A stretch of DNA of 64,000 bases from Nostoc sp. PCC 7524. Its GTDB lineage: Bacteria > Cyanobacteriota > Cyanobacteriia > Cyanobacteriales > Nostocaceae. Positions 53,841 to 63,682 of the stretch are shown in pieces. The DNA lies in the NCBI RefSeq assembly GCF_000316645.1, contig NC_019684.1:1674001-1738000 (forward strand), in the 5' to 3' direction. A program made the translations under genes and the position numbers. The notes under the pieces were generated by a model. The model ran no database searches. It worked only from the letters and a program-made list of their open reading frames with translations, and was not told the DNA's origin. Every line of letters starts with the position of its first letter. The stretch's first letter is position 1.

Positions 53841-54312
53841 AAGCAATATCGGGGGGTATATTTTTCCTGGAACGCTGCTGTTGTAACTGTGTTTGTATGA
53901 GTTTTTGGAAATCAGAACGCTGGATTTCATACGAGTGAGTGGTCGTACCCGGCGTTTCCAAAAAAACGATACTATCTACGGGTTCTAATGCCACCAGTTG
54001 GAACAAAATATGGGTTGCGGGAACAATTTTAGCTACGAGTTGAGGGTCTAGCCCAGCAGGTGAAATTAGGGTGACATCCTGTATGGTAGGGAAAGCGTAA
54101 ACAACACGCTTTTCAATTCCTCGGTTGGCACGATTACTCAATGTAGTTACAACCCAGCTGCCCTCCAAATTTTGGAGAATATAGTATTGGGAATAGCGTA
54201 ATTTTTGAGCGATCGCCACCAGCGTAGGAGCAATTGCTGCAACAAGATTTGGTGTTACACCATCGTCGGGTGCATTGTTAATCAGCAATTGAATTTGTGC
54301 TTCTAAATCCAT
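53839..54312 (-). CDS. Cyanobacterial protein of unknown function (157 aa)
   Basis: The product has 157 residues, no signal and no membrane span. It has an N-terminal helical part (IQLLINNAPDDGVTPNLVAA), a middle beta part (YYILQNLEGSWVVTTLSNRA) and a basic, glutamine-rich C-terminus (QTQLQQQRSRKNIPPDIA). I recognise it only as a protein that stands at this position in related genomes, between sds and hetZ. Its promoter faces hetZ across a 208-bp gap. Function unknown. Confidence 0.7.
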   Translation of the reverse strand: MDLEAQIQLLINNAPDDGVTPNLVAAIAPTLVAIAQKLRYSQYYILQNLEGSWVVTTLSNRANRGIEKRVVYAFPTIQDVTLISPAGLDPQLVAKIVPATHILFQLVALEPVDSIVFLETPGTTTHSYEIQRSDFQKLIQTQLQQQRSRKNIPPDIA

Positions 54313-54520
54313 AATTACTTGTCAACGTCTGTTGGGTAATGGCAATAACATTTATCGAAATGTGATTAATCCCATTTGAGTTGGGAATAATAAACTCAAC
54401 CACATCCTTAACAAAGGATTTGGTATGCGTTTAGCTTATACGCAAAACTACACAGCCAATACCTACAGTTGTCGCAAGTTCTATTTAATTTATGTATAGG
54501 GTCTTTTGAAAACCGAGACT

Positions 54521-55726
54521 ATGAATTCAGCCGCAACAGCAACTATTCCAACCGCAAATATCCTGGAAGACAATACTATCGTTGTGGAGGCAATATTCCA
54601 ACTTGCCTACAAAGAGTTTCAGCAATTCACCAAAGCTTCAGATCAGAATTGCCGCGATGTAGCGCAACGCATCACCAACGAAGTACATCGGATTTGCAAT
54701 GAAAGTAAACGTATTCAAGCTTCCGGTGCCGTAGAAAACTCGGCCATGACCCTGGCTAAACATAGACTGCAACAGTGTTTGAGATACTATCAATTGGGTT
54801 CTAATCGAGGCAGAGTTGAATTACACAGTACACTCAGTGCCATTATTTATCGTTACATTAATCCTCCCCAGCGCCAATTAAGTTATCAAGGGCGGCTGAC
54901 TATCATAGAAGATTTTCTACAAAGTTTTTATTTAGAAGCCTTAAACGCCTTCCGTCGGGAAAACCAACTCGGCCCCACCTATCGTCCCCAAACCCTCCTC
55001 GAACTGGCTGAGTATATGGCGTTTACAGAACGTTACGGTAAGCGGCGGATTCCCCTCCCAGGTCGTCAACAGCAGTTGATTATTCTCCGCGCTCAAACTT
55101 TTTCCCAACAGCAACCTCCAGAAACTAGCGTAGACATCGAACAAGCCGCCGAAGGTAGCAGCAATGAAGGCGATGGTTCCTGGGAAGAACCAGCCGTACA
55201 GCAGTTGCGTTCAGCAATGGCTACCCAACCAGAACCCGAACCAGAAGAAGATACACTCCGCTCCGTTGTGATTACGGAATTAATGAGCTATCTGGAGCAA
55301 CGCCAACAATCCGACTGTGCTGATTACTTTTCACTCCGTCTTCAAGATATGTCAGCCCAGGAAATTGAAAATGTTTTAGGATTAACACCACGTCAGCGAG
55401 ATTACTTACAACAACGCTTTAAGTATCATTTGATTCGGTTTGCTTTGCTACATCGATGGGAATTAGTACACGAGTGGCTAGAAGCTTCTTTACAGACAAA
55501 TTTAGGCTTAACTCCTCAGCAATGGCAAGCCTATAATACCGAATTAGACGAGAAACAGAGGGCTTTACTAGAGTTGAAGCAGCAAGGACAACCCGACGAC
55601 AAAATCGCCAAAACTTTAGGGTTATCAATGGCACAACTACAAAAACGGTGGTTTAAAATTTTGGAACAAGCTTGGGAAATTCGTAATTCCTTAGTGTCCG
55701 GATCAGGTGCATCTACTCATGAATAG
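54521..55726 (+). CDS. hetZ: Heterocyst differentiation protein HetZ
   Basis: HetZ acts early in heterocyst development with HetR and HetP. The product has 401 residues from the ATG at 54521 (MNSAATATIP); a TTG five codons upstream is rejected. Family segments include QLAYKEFQQFTKASDQNCRD, VELHSTLSAIIYRYINPPQR, ERYGKRRIPLPGRQQQLIIL and a C-terminal half with LTPRQRDYLQQRFKYHLIRF and DDKIAKTLGLSMAQLQKRW, which look like two helix-turn-helix units. The last eight bases overlap the start of patU. An operon of hetZ and patU next to sds is the arrangement I recall for Anabaena. DNA binding is a family inference. Confidence 0.92.
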   Translation: MNSAATATIPTANILEDNTIVVEAIFQLAYKEFQQFTKASDQNCRDVAQRITNEVHRICNESKRIQASGAVENSAMTLAKHRLQQCLRYYQLGSNRGRVELHSTLSAIIYRYINPPQRQLSYQGRLTIIEDFLQSFYLEALNAFRRENQLGPTYRPQTLLELAEYMAFTERYGKRRIPLPGRQQQLIILRAQTFSQQQPPETSVDIEQAAEGSSNEGDGSWEEPAVQQLRSAMATQPEPEPEEDTLRSVVITELMSYLEQRQQSDCADYFSLRLQDMSAQEIENVLGLTPRQRDYLQQRFKYHLIRFALLHRWELVHEWLEASLQTNLGLTPQQWQAYNTELDEKQRALLELKQQGQPDDKIAKTLGLSMAQLQKRWFKILEQAWEIRNSLVSGSGASTHE

Positions 55727-56696
55727 TGACTCAGAATCCTTACAATGCTACCTACTCCGTTTATTGGCAAGTAATGTCAACAAACATGAGATTGATTTGG
55801 TAGATTGTGAGGAAGTCTACGAGGGAGAAATCCTTCTCAATCAAGTTGACACTACAAAAGTAGGTCAACCAATGTTGGGAAGGCAACCCCAAACCTTTCT
55901 ATTGGGAGAAATTCCTACTGTGCAAGAACGTTTTCAAGCCGTTATCAAGCGTCGGTTACAAATTCACATCGAAAACCACCCACCTTTGTTTCCTTGGGAA
56001 ACACAAGTAGTAGACTACCCAGATACTTTTGACGAACCATCACTGGTGTTTACCCCTAATTGGGGGTGGATGGCACAGCAATCAAAGCTGAATCTGCCCA
56101 TCCCCCTACCAGAGAAAGTTTTTCAAGAATTATTAGCAAAATGTCAACAGATGGTGACATCTTCGCTACCTATAGGGGCAAAATTAGTACAAGTGGTGGA
56201 AGGCTTGTTTCCCAACGAGTCCTACTCAATTAACAATCTCGCTGGTTTGGTGCTAAGAAGCAGCTATCGGTCTGCGGATACTCTGGATGCAATGCCCAAT
56301 ATGCAGAGTGATTACTCAGATTTAGGGGCGCATCAACAAATGGCGCTGTCTTTAATGGCAGCGAAACAACTGTTAGATAACCTCACCTTACCAGTTTCAC
56401 CCAGCAATCCAGTAGTAGAAAGACTCTGGTTGACTAGCGCAGGTGCGTTAACTCTGAGAGTAGAACACCATTCCCAAGGTGAAATGACACAGTTGCGTGT
56501 TTATGGTGATTTACCTACTCAAGGAATTTTGACACTGCGTGGTAATGACTCCATAGCAATGGCACAGTCATCGATTCCTGGTAGCTTGAGTGTAGAAATA
56601 TCCTGCAAGCAACTACACCCAACTTACACTTTAGAAGTTGAGTGTCCAGAGCTTGATCAAGAACCGTTGTTGTTTGTAATTAATCCCACAATCTAG
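55719..56696 (+). CDS. patU: Heterocyst pattern protein PatU, intact
   Basis: The product has 325 residues from the ATG at 55719 that overlaps the hetZ stop; a GTG four codons earlier is an alternative. It has an acidic helical N-terminus (CYLLRLLASNVNKHEIDLVD), a PPLFPWETQVVDYPDTF block and a C-terminal part with LRSSYRSADTLDAMPNMQSD and an all-beta end. No catalytic motif or membrane span. PatU influences heterocyst spacing together with HetZ. In Nostoc sp. PCC 7120 the gene is described as split into patU5 and patU3; here the frame is continuous. Co-translation with hetZ is likely from the 8-bp overlap. Confidence 0.88.
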   Translation: MNSDSESLQCYLLRLLASNVNKHEIDLVDCEEVYEGEILLNQVDTTKVGQPMLGRQPQTFLLGEIPTVQERFQAVIKRRLQIHIENHPPLFPWETQVVDYPDTFDEPSLVFTPNWGWMAQQSKLNLPIPLPEKVFQELLAKCQQMVTSSLPIGAKLVQVVEGLFPNESYSINNLAGLVLRSSYRSADTLDAMPNMQSDYSDLGAHQQMALSLMAAKQLLDNLTLPVSPSNPVVERLWLTSAGALTLRVEHHSQGEMTQLRVYGDLPTQGILTLRGNDSIAMAQSSIPGSLSVEISCKQLHPTYTLEVECPELDQEPLLFVINPTI

Positions 56697-57059
56697 CTGA
56701 GATTACCATCGCTAGCACACCATGATTGATCAACACCAATAGATAAGAAAATTATCGTGGTTTTGCATCTAATATTTTTCTCAACAAGCGGTCATTAGGG
56801 CTTCTACAATCACCCGCAAAGAGAATGAAAATTTACAAGACATCTATGACTCCCAAAGGTTACTTTCGGGGAGTTCCTGTTTTCTTTAAGGAACTTCCCG
56901 AAAGTTTGTCTCTATCAGTCAGAGCTTATACAATGGGACTCTTCGTTATCGGAGGGTCTAGGGGTGTGAGGATTTTGAGTGCCTATACCCCTGACCTCAA
57001 ACCTTAAATTTTGTGTAAGTTCTATCAGCATCTACTTTATCGCTTCGCTGGAATTAGAA
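56697..57059. other. Gap between patU and the TgpA-like gene
   Basis: This 363-bp gap contains a strong hairpin at 56862-56905. A 60-codon frame covers it but is largely made by the hairpin arms and is not called. Confidence 0.5.
56862..56905. terminator. Long hairpin downstream of hetZ-patU
   Basis: ACTTTCGGGGAGTTCC (56862-56877) pairs with GGAACTTCCCGAAAGT (56890-56905) over 16 positions with one wobble and a 12-base loop. It follows the patU stop by about 165 bp. The run after the right arm is not a clean poly-T, so a terminator is likely but an RNA-level regulatory element is possible. Confidence 0.55.
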
Positions 57060-59387
57060 ATGTTTAATTTAACCAGGTTGAATCGATTTTGGCATCTACC
57101 TGTAAGTCATAACTGGCGACATCATCACCAGGGATCGCCATTACCGGAAGTAGAAGATTCTATTTCCTTGCGGGTATTAGTGCTAGCGTTGGTAATCACA
57201 GGGATTGTGGCGATGGATATTGCCTCCGAGACTACATTTAGTCTGTGGGCAATACCACTGAGTTTATTGGGTGCAGTTTGGAGTTACTACCGTCGTCGTC
57301 AAGCTAATGTCACCGTCAAGTTTTGCATTGCTATCGGGATGTTGATGGCTTTGGGTGCTTTCTTTGGACGGTTGTTTGGCGAATTGAATGATACACGCTT
57401 GGCTTTGGCTGAGTTATTAATTCAACTGCAAATCCTGCATAGTTTTGATGTGCCTCGGCGCAGAAACTTGGGCTATTCCATAGTTATTGGTTTGATTTTA
57501 TTGGGTGTGGCGGCAACGTTGAGTCAAACGTTAGCATTCGCACCTATATTATTATTATTTTTAGCGATCGCATTGCCGACGTTAGTAGTAAATTACCGTT
57601 CACAGCTAGGACTAAATCAGTCAACAGTTAAAAGTCCAAAGTCCAAAGAATTTAAATTATCTCAACGCTTACCTGCTTATTTTTTACTATTTACTGTAGT
57701 TGTGGGGTTGGGGTTGGTCGTATTTGCATTTTTACCCCGCTTCCCTGGTTATCAACTGCGGACTTTTCCTGTAAGTTCTCCCATTGAGGTGAAAGGCGGC
57801 TTTACTGGTCGCACTATTATTAATCCCGGTTATGTCCGCCAAGGTAATGCGGAAAATCAAGGTAATGGTAATAGTGTAGAACCAGGTGACAGTGGTCAAC
57901 CAGGCAAGGTAGATAGCGGTTTTTATTACGGTTTTAATAGCAAGATTAACCAAAACCTGCGGGGAGAGATGAAACCCCAAGTGGTGATGCGGGTGCGATC
58001 GCAAGCGGAAGGATTTTGGCGGGTGCTGGCTTTTGATCACTACACAGGTAAAGGTTGGGAAGTTTCCCGCAATGATGATGTCACCACTATCAAGCGATCG
58101 CCTTGGTCTTATCAGATTCATTTATCTCCACCCGCTATCTCTGTCAAAACCAGGGAAGTAGTACAGACTTACACTGTAGTTTCAGATTTACCCAACCTAA
58201 TTCCGGCGATGTCGTATCCTAGGGAAATTTATTTCCCTACACCTGTGATCGCCGTTGACAAGGAAAATGGCTTGCGATCGCCTGTGGGATTATCGGAAGA
58301 CCTCACCTATACAGTAATTTCTGATGTACCATACCGCGATCGCACTTTATTAGGCAAAGCTACTACAAATTACCCGCGCAACATCGAAAAGTATTATTTG
58401 CAAATACCCCCAGAAATTGCCCCCAAAGTTAGACAACGTACCGCAGAAATTTTAGCTAACTACAATCGGGAACGAGTCGGGAAATCTGAGAAAACCTTAG
58501 ATTCAGCCTATGAAAAAGCTCTGTATTTAGCACAATACATCAAGCAAAATTATTCAATTCCTGAAAATCCCTTAGATTTACCTTATCTGGATGAAAAAGA
58601 CGACTTAGTAGAAGCGTTTTTATTCAAACATAAAGGCGGCTATCCAGACCACTTCTCAACTGTTCTCACAGTCATGCTACGTTCCATTGGTATTCCGGCG
58701 CGGTTAGTAGCTGGGTTTGGTGCAGGGGAATTTAATCCTTTTACGGGGATGTATGTAGTCAGGAACACTGACGCTTATGCCATGACGGAAGTTTATTTCC
58801 CTAAGTATGGCTGGTTTACCTTTGACCCCATCCCCAATCATCCCCTGATTCCACCTTCCATCGAAGAAACTCAGACTTTTAGTGTGTTGCGGCAATTTTG
58901 GCAATGGGTAGCTGGGTGGCTACCTTCACCTGTGACAGGTTTTCTTAACAACGTAGTTGGAGCAGTATTTAGCTGGATGGGGAAAGCGATCGCTTGGTTT
59001 TTCGCTTTATTTACTCAAGGTTGGGTAGGTATATTAACTGGCTTAATTTTGTCCACTACCACCGCTTTTTTCAGTTGGCTAGGTTGGATGCAGTGGCGAC
59101 AGTGGTTGAATCGTCGCCGCTTGAGTAAACTACCCCCAATGGAACGTCTGTATCAACAAATGCTGCAATGGACATACCAAAAAGGTTTAGGTAAACATCC
59201 AGCACAGACACCTTTAGAGTATGCCCAAGCATCATCACAACATCATACTCCGGCAGAGGCTCAGGTAATAAATGAGATTTGCCAAGCTTATGTTAGTTGG
59301 CGTTATGGAGGTAATACTCCGAACCTACATCAACTGCGACAAAAATGGCAGCAGATGAAAAATTCTCACCGCCATCAGACACAATAA
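57060..59387 (+). CDS. TgpA-like membrane protein with degenerate transglutaminase domain
   Basis: The product has 775 residues from the ATG at 57060 (MFNLTRLNRFWHLP); the in-frame region upstream lacks family features. The N-terminal 250 residues hold several membrane spans (DUF3488-like; e.g. VLVLALVITGIVAMDIA and ILLLFLAIALPTLVV). A long extracytoplasmic part follows, with a transglutaminase-like core (about 490-600), another hydrophobic segment near 660 and a C-terminal DUF4129-like tail (LYQQMLQWTYQKGLGKHPAQ). In the core the expected catalytic Cys of GHCEYF is P529 (GGYPDHF), and the expected His of DAHAW is Y573 (DAYAM); only D589 (FDPIP) remains. It is thus unlikely to be an active protease or cross-linker and may be a binding protein. 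Confidence 0.85.
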   Translation: MFNLTRLNRFWHLPVSHNWRHHHQGSPLPEVEDSISLRVLVLALVITGIVAMDIASETTFSLWAIPLSLLGAVWSYYRRRQANVTVKFCIAIGMLMALGAFFGRLFGELNDTRLALAELLIQLQILHSFDVPRRRNLGYSIVIGLILLGVAATLSQTLAFAPILLLFLAIALPTLVVNYRSQLGLNQSTVKSPKSKEFKLSQRLPAYFLLFTVVVGLGLVVFAFLPRFPGYQLRTFPVSSPIEVKGGFTGRTIINPGYVRQGNAENQGNGNSVEPGDSGQPGKVDSGFYYGFNSKINQNLRGEMKPQVVMRVRSQAEGFWRVLAFDHYTGKGWEVSRNDDVTTIKRSPWSYQIHLSPPAISVKTREVVQTYTVVSDLPNLIPAMSYPREIYFPTPVIAVDKENGLRSPVGLSEDLTYTVISDVPYRDRTLLGKATTNYPRNIEKYYLQIPPEIAPKVRQRTAEILANYNRERVGKSEKTLDSAYEKALYLAQYIKQNYSIPENPLDLPYLDEKDDLVEAFLFKHKGGYPDHFSTVLTVMLRSIGIPARLVAGFGAGEFNPFTGMYVVRNTDAYAMTEVYFPKYGWFTFDPIPNHPLIPPSIEETQTFSVLRQFWQWVAGWLPSPVTGFLNNVVGAVFSWMGKAIAWFFALFTQGWVGILTGLILSTTTAFFSWLGWMQWRQWLNRRRLSKLPPMERLYQQMLQWTYQKGLGKHPAQTPLEYAQASSQHHTPAEAQVINEICQAYVSWRYGGNTPNLHQLRQKWQQMKNSHRHQTQ

Positions 59388-59693
59388 CTTAAGGAAATAA
59401 TATTGATAATCTTCCCCAAAATATTAATATCTTGGGGAAGATGACGCTATTGGCAAATTACTTTTAGATACTATTAGTAATTAAACGTAGCACTACCTCT
59501 GATTGGTATAGTTTTTCCTGTCTCTTGAGGCATATTTTATGGCAATTTAAAGGAGAAACTCTTGAAAAAAGCGGCTGTTATCAAAAAACTCAATTTAGCT
59601 AGATTGAATGCGTTGTAACTCCCATTTTTTAGGGATAACATGGGAATTAATTCATTACTAGCTTAGTACACCACATGGGGTGTCAGTCTTTTT
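59388..59693. other. Gap between the TgpA-like gene and remA
   Basis: This 306-bp gap holds the hairpin at 59409-59442 and presumably the remA promoter; I see no further signal. Confidence 0.5.
59409..59442. terminator. Terminator-type hairpin after the TgpA-like gene
   Basis: ATCTTCCCCAA (59409-59419) and TTGGGGAAGAT (59432-59442) are perfect inverse complements around an AT-rich 12-base loop, 21 bp after the stop codon. No poly-T follows. Confidence 0.65.
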
Positions 59694-59960
59694 ATGGAGA
59701 TACAGTTAATTAACATTGGGTTTGGTAACATCGTCTCGGCCAACCGAGTTGTTGCCATTGTCAGTCCAGAATCTGCCCCGATTAAGCGGATTATTACCGA
59801 TGCTAGGGACAGAGGTCAGCTAATTGATGCCACTTATGGTCGCCGGACTAGGGCTGTAATCATCACCGATTCCAGTCACGTAATTTTATCGGCGATTCAA
59901 CCAGAAACAGTAGCTAATCGCTTCGTGATTTCTAGGGAGCATCATACGGTAGAGAATTGA
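59694..59960 (+). CDS. remA: RemA family (DUF370) regulator
   Basis: The 88-residue product matches Rem[41 protein letters not shown] and [20 protein letters not shown]. In Bacillus, RemA is a DNA-binding activator of biofilm matrix and osmoprotectant genes that forms ring-like oligomers. The basic [11 protein letters not shown] segment is the expected DNA-contact region. The gene precedes gmk by 181 bp, the same neighbour as in Firmicutes. The cyanobacterial function is not established to my knowledge. Confidence 0.9.
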   Translation: MEIQLINIGFGNIVSANRVVAIVSPESAPIKRIITDARDRGQLIDATYGRRTRAVIITDSSHVILSAIQPETVANRFVISREHHTVEN

Positions 59961-60141
59961 TCAGGGGTAGGAGTAAAACCCCACCTCTATTTGCACCACA
60001 TCAGCAGTACCATGTGAATTAGATAGGTTTTCTGTCACTCGTGCTACAAATTCGTGAGTTAAGGATTGCCCTGGCAACACGTATCAGATTAAATTACTAA
60101 TCTACGCATGATGTATTTTGATTAATTCACAGGTTTAACGG

Positions 60142-60741
60142 ATGATGCAAGTTTTACCCATCCAGAGTTGTGCTACTACCACAGAAATTGCTTTGTCAGG
60201 CAAACTAATTGTTTTAACCGGGCCTAGTGGGGTCGGTAAAGGTACTTTAATGCAATCGCTTTTACAGCGTCATCCGGAACTTTATTACTCTGTATCCGCA
60301 ACGACTCGCGCCCCCCGCCCAGGGGAAATTGATGGCAAAAATTATTATTTTATTAGCCGTAGTAAATTTGAACAATTGGTTGCTCAAGGCGAATTCCTAG
60401 AGTCGGCAGAATTTGCTGGTAACTACTATGGCACTCCCCGTGAAGCTGTGCTGAATCAAATTCAGTCTGGCCAGTTAGTGCTACTAGAGATTGAACTAGA
60501 AGGAGCAAGGCAAATTCGTGCTTCCTTTCCTGAAGCTTTGAGCATTTTTATTTTGCCGCCTTCCTTTGAAGAGTTAGAAAAACGCATTCGGGGACGGGGA
60601 CAAGATTCCGAAGCCGCGATCGCCCGTCGTCTACAACGCGCCCATGAGGAAGTGCAAGCGGCTGATGAATTTGATATCCAAATCGTCAATGATGATTTTG
60701 AAACTGCTCTCAACGCCATTGAAGCAGCTGTGTTTGCTTGA
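60142..60741 (+). CDS. gmk: Guanylate kinase
   Basis: This 199-residue enzyme phosphorylates GMP to GDP with ATP. It has the P-loop GPSGVGKGT, the GMP-binding [20 protein letters not shown] and [20 protein letters not shown], and the lid [15 protein letters not shown]. About 20 residues precede the P-loop domain. Two ATGs are adjacent at 60142 and 60145. A psaL gene converges on it 160 bp later. Confidence 0.97.
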   Translation: MMQVLPIQSCATTTEIALSGKLIVLTGPSGVGKGTLMQSLLQRHPELYYSVSATTRAPRPGEIDGKNYYFISRSKFEQLVAQGEFLESAEFAGNYYGTPREAVLNQIQSGQLVLLEIELEGARQIRASFPEALSIFILPPSFEELEKRIRGRGQDSEAAIARRLQRAHEEVQAADEFDIQIVNDDFETALNAIEAAVFA

Positions 60742-60903
60742 ACAAGTTGATCAGCATCACACCCAAACATACCAAAGAATGAATTTTTGTGTCTTTGTGT
60801 TTCAGAAGCGATTTCTGACCACATAGGTATAGAGAAGTAATTAGGCATGGGTAATAGTCAAAAATTAATGACAATCACCAATGCCCAATTACCAACCAGT
60901 AAA

Positions 60904-61422
60904 TTAGCCTATTAGACCTTGGATGATAGCCAAATTGCTGGTTAAGAAGTAGGCTACTACCGCACCACCAATACCACCAATTAAGAAAGCACTGGCGAAA
61001 TTGTTCCAGCCTTCTTTGGAGCTAAAAGCGTCTGGAGTATTGGGTACAGTTACACTAGCAAGTGCTTTGGGTGGGTTGCTGTTAGCATACAAAGATAGAC
61101 AAGCGGTAAGAATCACCACCAAGCCAATAGATGCCAGCAATCCAGCTAAGTTAGCATTAGTAGCATTACGCAGGGGGCCTAATTTAGCAAAGGGACCAAA
61201 TAGCAGGTAGCCATGAGCCATACCTACTTCTAGTCCACGTCTAAAGGGAGTTAGACCAGGGCGATAGGCAGGCAAGTTATTGATGAACCATTTAACTAGG
61301 GGATAAGCATTAACTGGGGTTTCCAGATTACCGATTTGCGGATCGCGTCCGGCAGGAAAAACAACTTCCCGGTTTCTAGGATCGCTAGGAGAATTTTTTG
61401 ATGCGTCTACTGCTTGCGCCAT
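60904..61422 (-). CDS. psaL: Photosystem I subunit XI (PsaL)
   Basis: PsaL holds photosystem I monomers together in trimers or tetramers. The product has 172 residues: a hydrophilic N-terminus with PQIGNLETPVNAYPLVKWFI and NNLPAYRPGLTPFRRGLEVG, and three membrane spans, the second being LAGLLASIGLVVILTACLSL. An NxNPP-like stromal or lumenal loop (YANSNPPKALASVTVPNTPD) is present. Heterocystous strains are known for tetrameric photosystem I, and psaL located after psaF-psaJ, as here, is characteristic of such genomes. Confidence 0.97.
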   Translation of the reverse strand: MAQAVDASKNSPSDPRNREVVFPAGRDPQIGNLETPVNAYPLVKWFINNLPAYRPGLTPFRRGLEVGMAHGYLLFGPFAKLGPLRNATNANLAGLLASIGLVVILTACLSLYANSNPPKALASVTVPNTPDAFSSKEGWNNFASAFLIGGIGGAVVAYFLTSNLAIIQGLIG

Positions 61423-61694
61423 ATTTTATGTTTGCCTCTCAAATAAGAATGGTGGCATTTTTATATTAATAATAATTGTAGCTAAAGATGTTTTTTGCTA
61501 GGCAAGTTTAGAAAAATTAATTTAATAATTGAAAAAATATAAAACTCGTAAGCTGTGACAGCATTACGAGGTTAAAAAAAACTAATTTTACTGCCTATTT
61601 GGGCGATTATTTACTTAATAAAATTAAGCAAATTAATCACACAATTTTAGGCAAAAAGCAACAGATGAAACTGTCTTAAAATCCCGGTTTCAAA

Positions 61695-61844
61695 TTATGG
61701 TAGAGGATGGAAAAGTAAGTCAGGGAAAAAGCGATTAAATTCAATCAAAATACCTGCTGTGATTGTCAGCCAGATAGTAGCTGCAACAGGTGCGGTGGAA
61801 ATAAACTTAATCAAATAGCTGCTTTGGTCAGTTTTGTCCGCCAT
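61695..61844 (-). CDS. psaJ: Photosystem I subunit IX (PsaJ)
   Basis: A 49-residue protein begins [20 protein letters not shown] and ends in [15 protein letters not shown]. It has one membrane span ([17 protein letters not shown]), the [10 protein letters not shown] ending of PsaJ, and normal length. PsaJ stabilises PsaF and the peripheral chlorophylls of photosystem I. It lies 39 bp after psaF on the same strand. Confidence 0.96.
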   Translation of the reverse strand: MADKTDQSSYLIKFISTAPVAATIWLTITAGILIEFNRFFPDLLFHPLP

Positions 61845-61883
61845 GATGTTAATCTCCAAAAAAAGTGTGTGAACTAAGCTGAA

Positions 61884-62378
61884 TTAACGGGGAGAAACAG
61901 TAATTTCTGAGTCTTTAGCAGTTAACTCACCAGAAAGCAATTCTTTCACTGCTGCTGCTGGCCAAGCAAAGCCTGTAGCAATGATAGAGAGTGCTATACC
62001 CAAATCGATTTGGATTTCTTTTTGCTCAGTGTCAGATTCTTTTTTGATGGCTTGTAAGTAGGCACGACCTACCCAACCAATCCAACCAGCAATGTACAAG
62101 AACAGAATGCTAGGAATCAGGAAGTCGCCAGCGCGATCTAGACGGCCATCAACAATCAAGTGAGGATAGCCTTCGGGGCCGCATAGCGCCTGAGAATAAC
62201 GTTCAAAACGCTTTTTACCAGATTCTGGATCGGCTGTAGTATTACGGGCATTTTGGGCTAGTGCTTGAAATGCAGGATTGTCTTTACAAGGGGTTAGATC
62301 GGCTCCTAGGGCTTTCGCAGGAGGAGCGAAACTAAATGAAAGACAAATCACTAAAATCAAAGCAAACAATCTTCGCAT
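61884..62378 (-). CDS. psaF: Photosystem I subunit III (PsaF)
   Basis: The product has 164 residues with a signal peptide of about 23 ([20 protein letters not shown]). The mature part starts with [20 protein letters not shown], with two conserved cysteines (TPCKD and [12 protein letters not shown]), a [20 protein letters not shown] segment and two membrane spans. It is the lumen-exposed subunit near the plastocyanin/cytochrome c6 docking site. It leads the psaF-psaJ-psaL cluster; the divergent gene is tsaD. Confidence 0.97.
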   Translation of the reverse strand: MRRLFALILVICLSFSFAPPAKALGADLTPCKDNPAFQALAQNARNTTADPESGKKRFERYSQALCGPEGYPHLIVDGRLDRAGDFLIPSILFLYIAGWIGWVGRAYLQAIKKESDTEQKEIQIDLGIALSIIATGFAWPAAAVKELLSGELTAKDSEITVSPR

Positions 62379-62555
62379 GGATATGTTTCCTTTTATTACA
62401 AAAGAAAAAGTTTTTTGTACAAAACGAAGCGGCTTGTACAGTCTTTATTTGCTTAACTAGCAAGTCATCATACTCTTGGGCGGGAATCGAGTAAAGTTAA
62501 AGTAAATAAAAGTTAAAGCTTCTCAAACAAGTCTCGATTGTGGTAAAGCCCTGGA

Positions 62556-63605
62556 ATGACAACTGTTTTAGCCATAGAAACTAGCTGTGATGAAACTGCT
62601 GTGGCAATTGTTAAAAATCGTCAAGTTTGCAGCAGTATTATCACCTCGCAAATCCCCATACATCAGCAGTATGGTGGAGTAGTACCAGAGGTAGCTTCGC
62701 GTCAACACTTGGAAACGATAAATGGAGCGATCGCTCAAGCCTTAGAGCAAGCTCAATTAGATTGGGGAAAAATCGATGGGATCGCTGCCACTTGCGCTCC
62801 TGGACTGGTGGGAGCGTTATTAGTGGGATTAACAGCCGCCAAAACTTTGGCAATCTTGTACAATAAACCATTTTTGGGAGTTCATCACCTTGAAGGTCAC
62901 ATTTACGCTACTTATTTGAGTGAGCCAACTTTAGATCCCCCTTTTCTTAGCTTACTGGTTTCCGGCGGACATACAAGCTTGATTTATGTTAAGGATTGTG
63001 GTAGATACGAAACCCTAGGTGAAACTCGTGATGATGCGGCTGGGGAAGCCTTTGATAAAGTATCTAGGCTCTTAAAGCTGGGATATCCTGGTGGCCCAGC
63101 CATTGATAAACTAGCGCAAGTGGGTAATCCCCAAGCTTTTGCCCTACCAGAAGGGAAAGTGTCCTTACCGGAAGGGGGTTTTCATCCCTATGATGGTAGT
63201 TTTAGCGGCTTAAAGACGGCGGTACTGCGTTTAGTACAGCAACTAGAGAAAGAACAGGGACAAGTACCCGTAGCAGATGTAGCAGCCAGCTTTCAGGAAA
63301 CCGTAGCCAAGGCATTAACCAAAAGAGCGATCGCCTGTGCCATTGACTACGGCTTAGATACAATTGCCGTTGGTGGTGGGGTAGCAGCTAACAGTGGATT
63401 AAGAAAACACCTACAAGCAGCCGCTACACAGCATAACTTGCGCGTCCTATTTCCTCCTTTGAAATTTTGTACCGATAACGCTGCGATGATTGCCTGCGCC
63501 GCAGCCGATCATTTATCTCGTGGTCACACATCCCCTGTTACCTTGGGTGTAGAGTCGAGGCTACCCCTGACTCAAGTTATGAAGTTATATCAGCCAAAGT
63601 CTTGA
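62556..63605 (+). CDS. tsaD: tRNA N6-threonylcarbamoyladenosine transferase TsaD
   Basis: The 349-residue product is the universal Kae1/YgjD/Gcp ATPase that, with TsaB and TsaE, transfers threonylcarbamoyl to A37 of ANN-decoding tRNAs. Motifs: [16 protein letters not shown] at the start, [13 protein letters not shown], metal-binding [36 protein letters not shown] and [11 protein letters not shown]. Full normal length. The ATG at 62556 gives the canonical MTTVLAIE start. Confidence 0.97.
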   Translation: MTTVLAIETSCDETAVAIVKNRQVCSSIITSQIPIHQQYGGVVPEVASRQHLETINGAIAQALEQAQLDWGKIDGIAATCAPGLVGALLVGLTAAKTLAILYNKPFLGVHHLEGHIYATYLSEPTLDPPFLSLLVSGGHTSLIYVKDCGRYETLGETRDDAAGEAFDKVSRLLKLGYPGGPAIDKLAQVGNPQAFALPEGKVSLPEGGFHPYDGSFSGLKTAVLRLVQQLEKEQGQVPVADVAASFQETVAKALTKRAIACAIDYGLDTIAVGGGVAANSGLRKHLQAAATQHNLRVLFPPLKFCTDNAAMIACAAADHLSRGHTSPVTLGVESRLPLTQVMKLYQPKS

Positions 63606-63682
63606 GGGAGCAGAGGGGCAGGGGAGCAGGGGAGATTTTTTCCCAATAATTCTTTAATTTTGAATTTTGAATTGATTGATGC

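Noticed and set aside
54313..54520. A HetR or NtcA site in front of hetZ
   Set aside because: Only a short TCCCA/TGGGA inverted pair near 54372 is visible, which is too weak to call.
56825..57007. A 60-codon frame between patU and the TgpA-like gene
   Set aside because: Most of it is formed by the arms and loop of the 16-bp hairpin, and it has no protein-like pattern.
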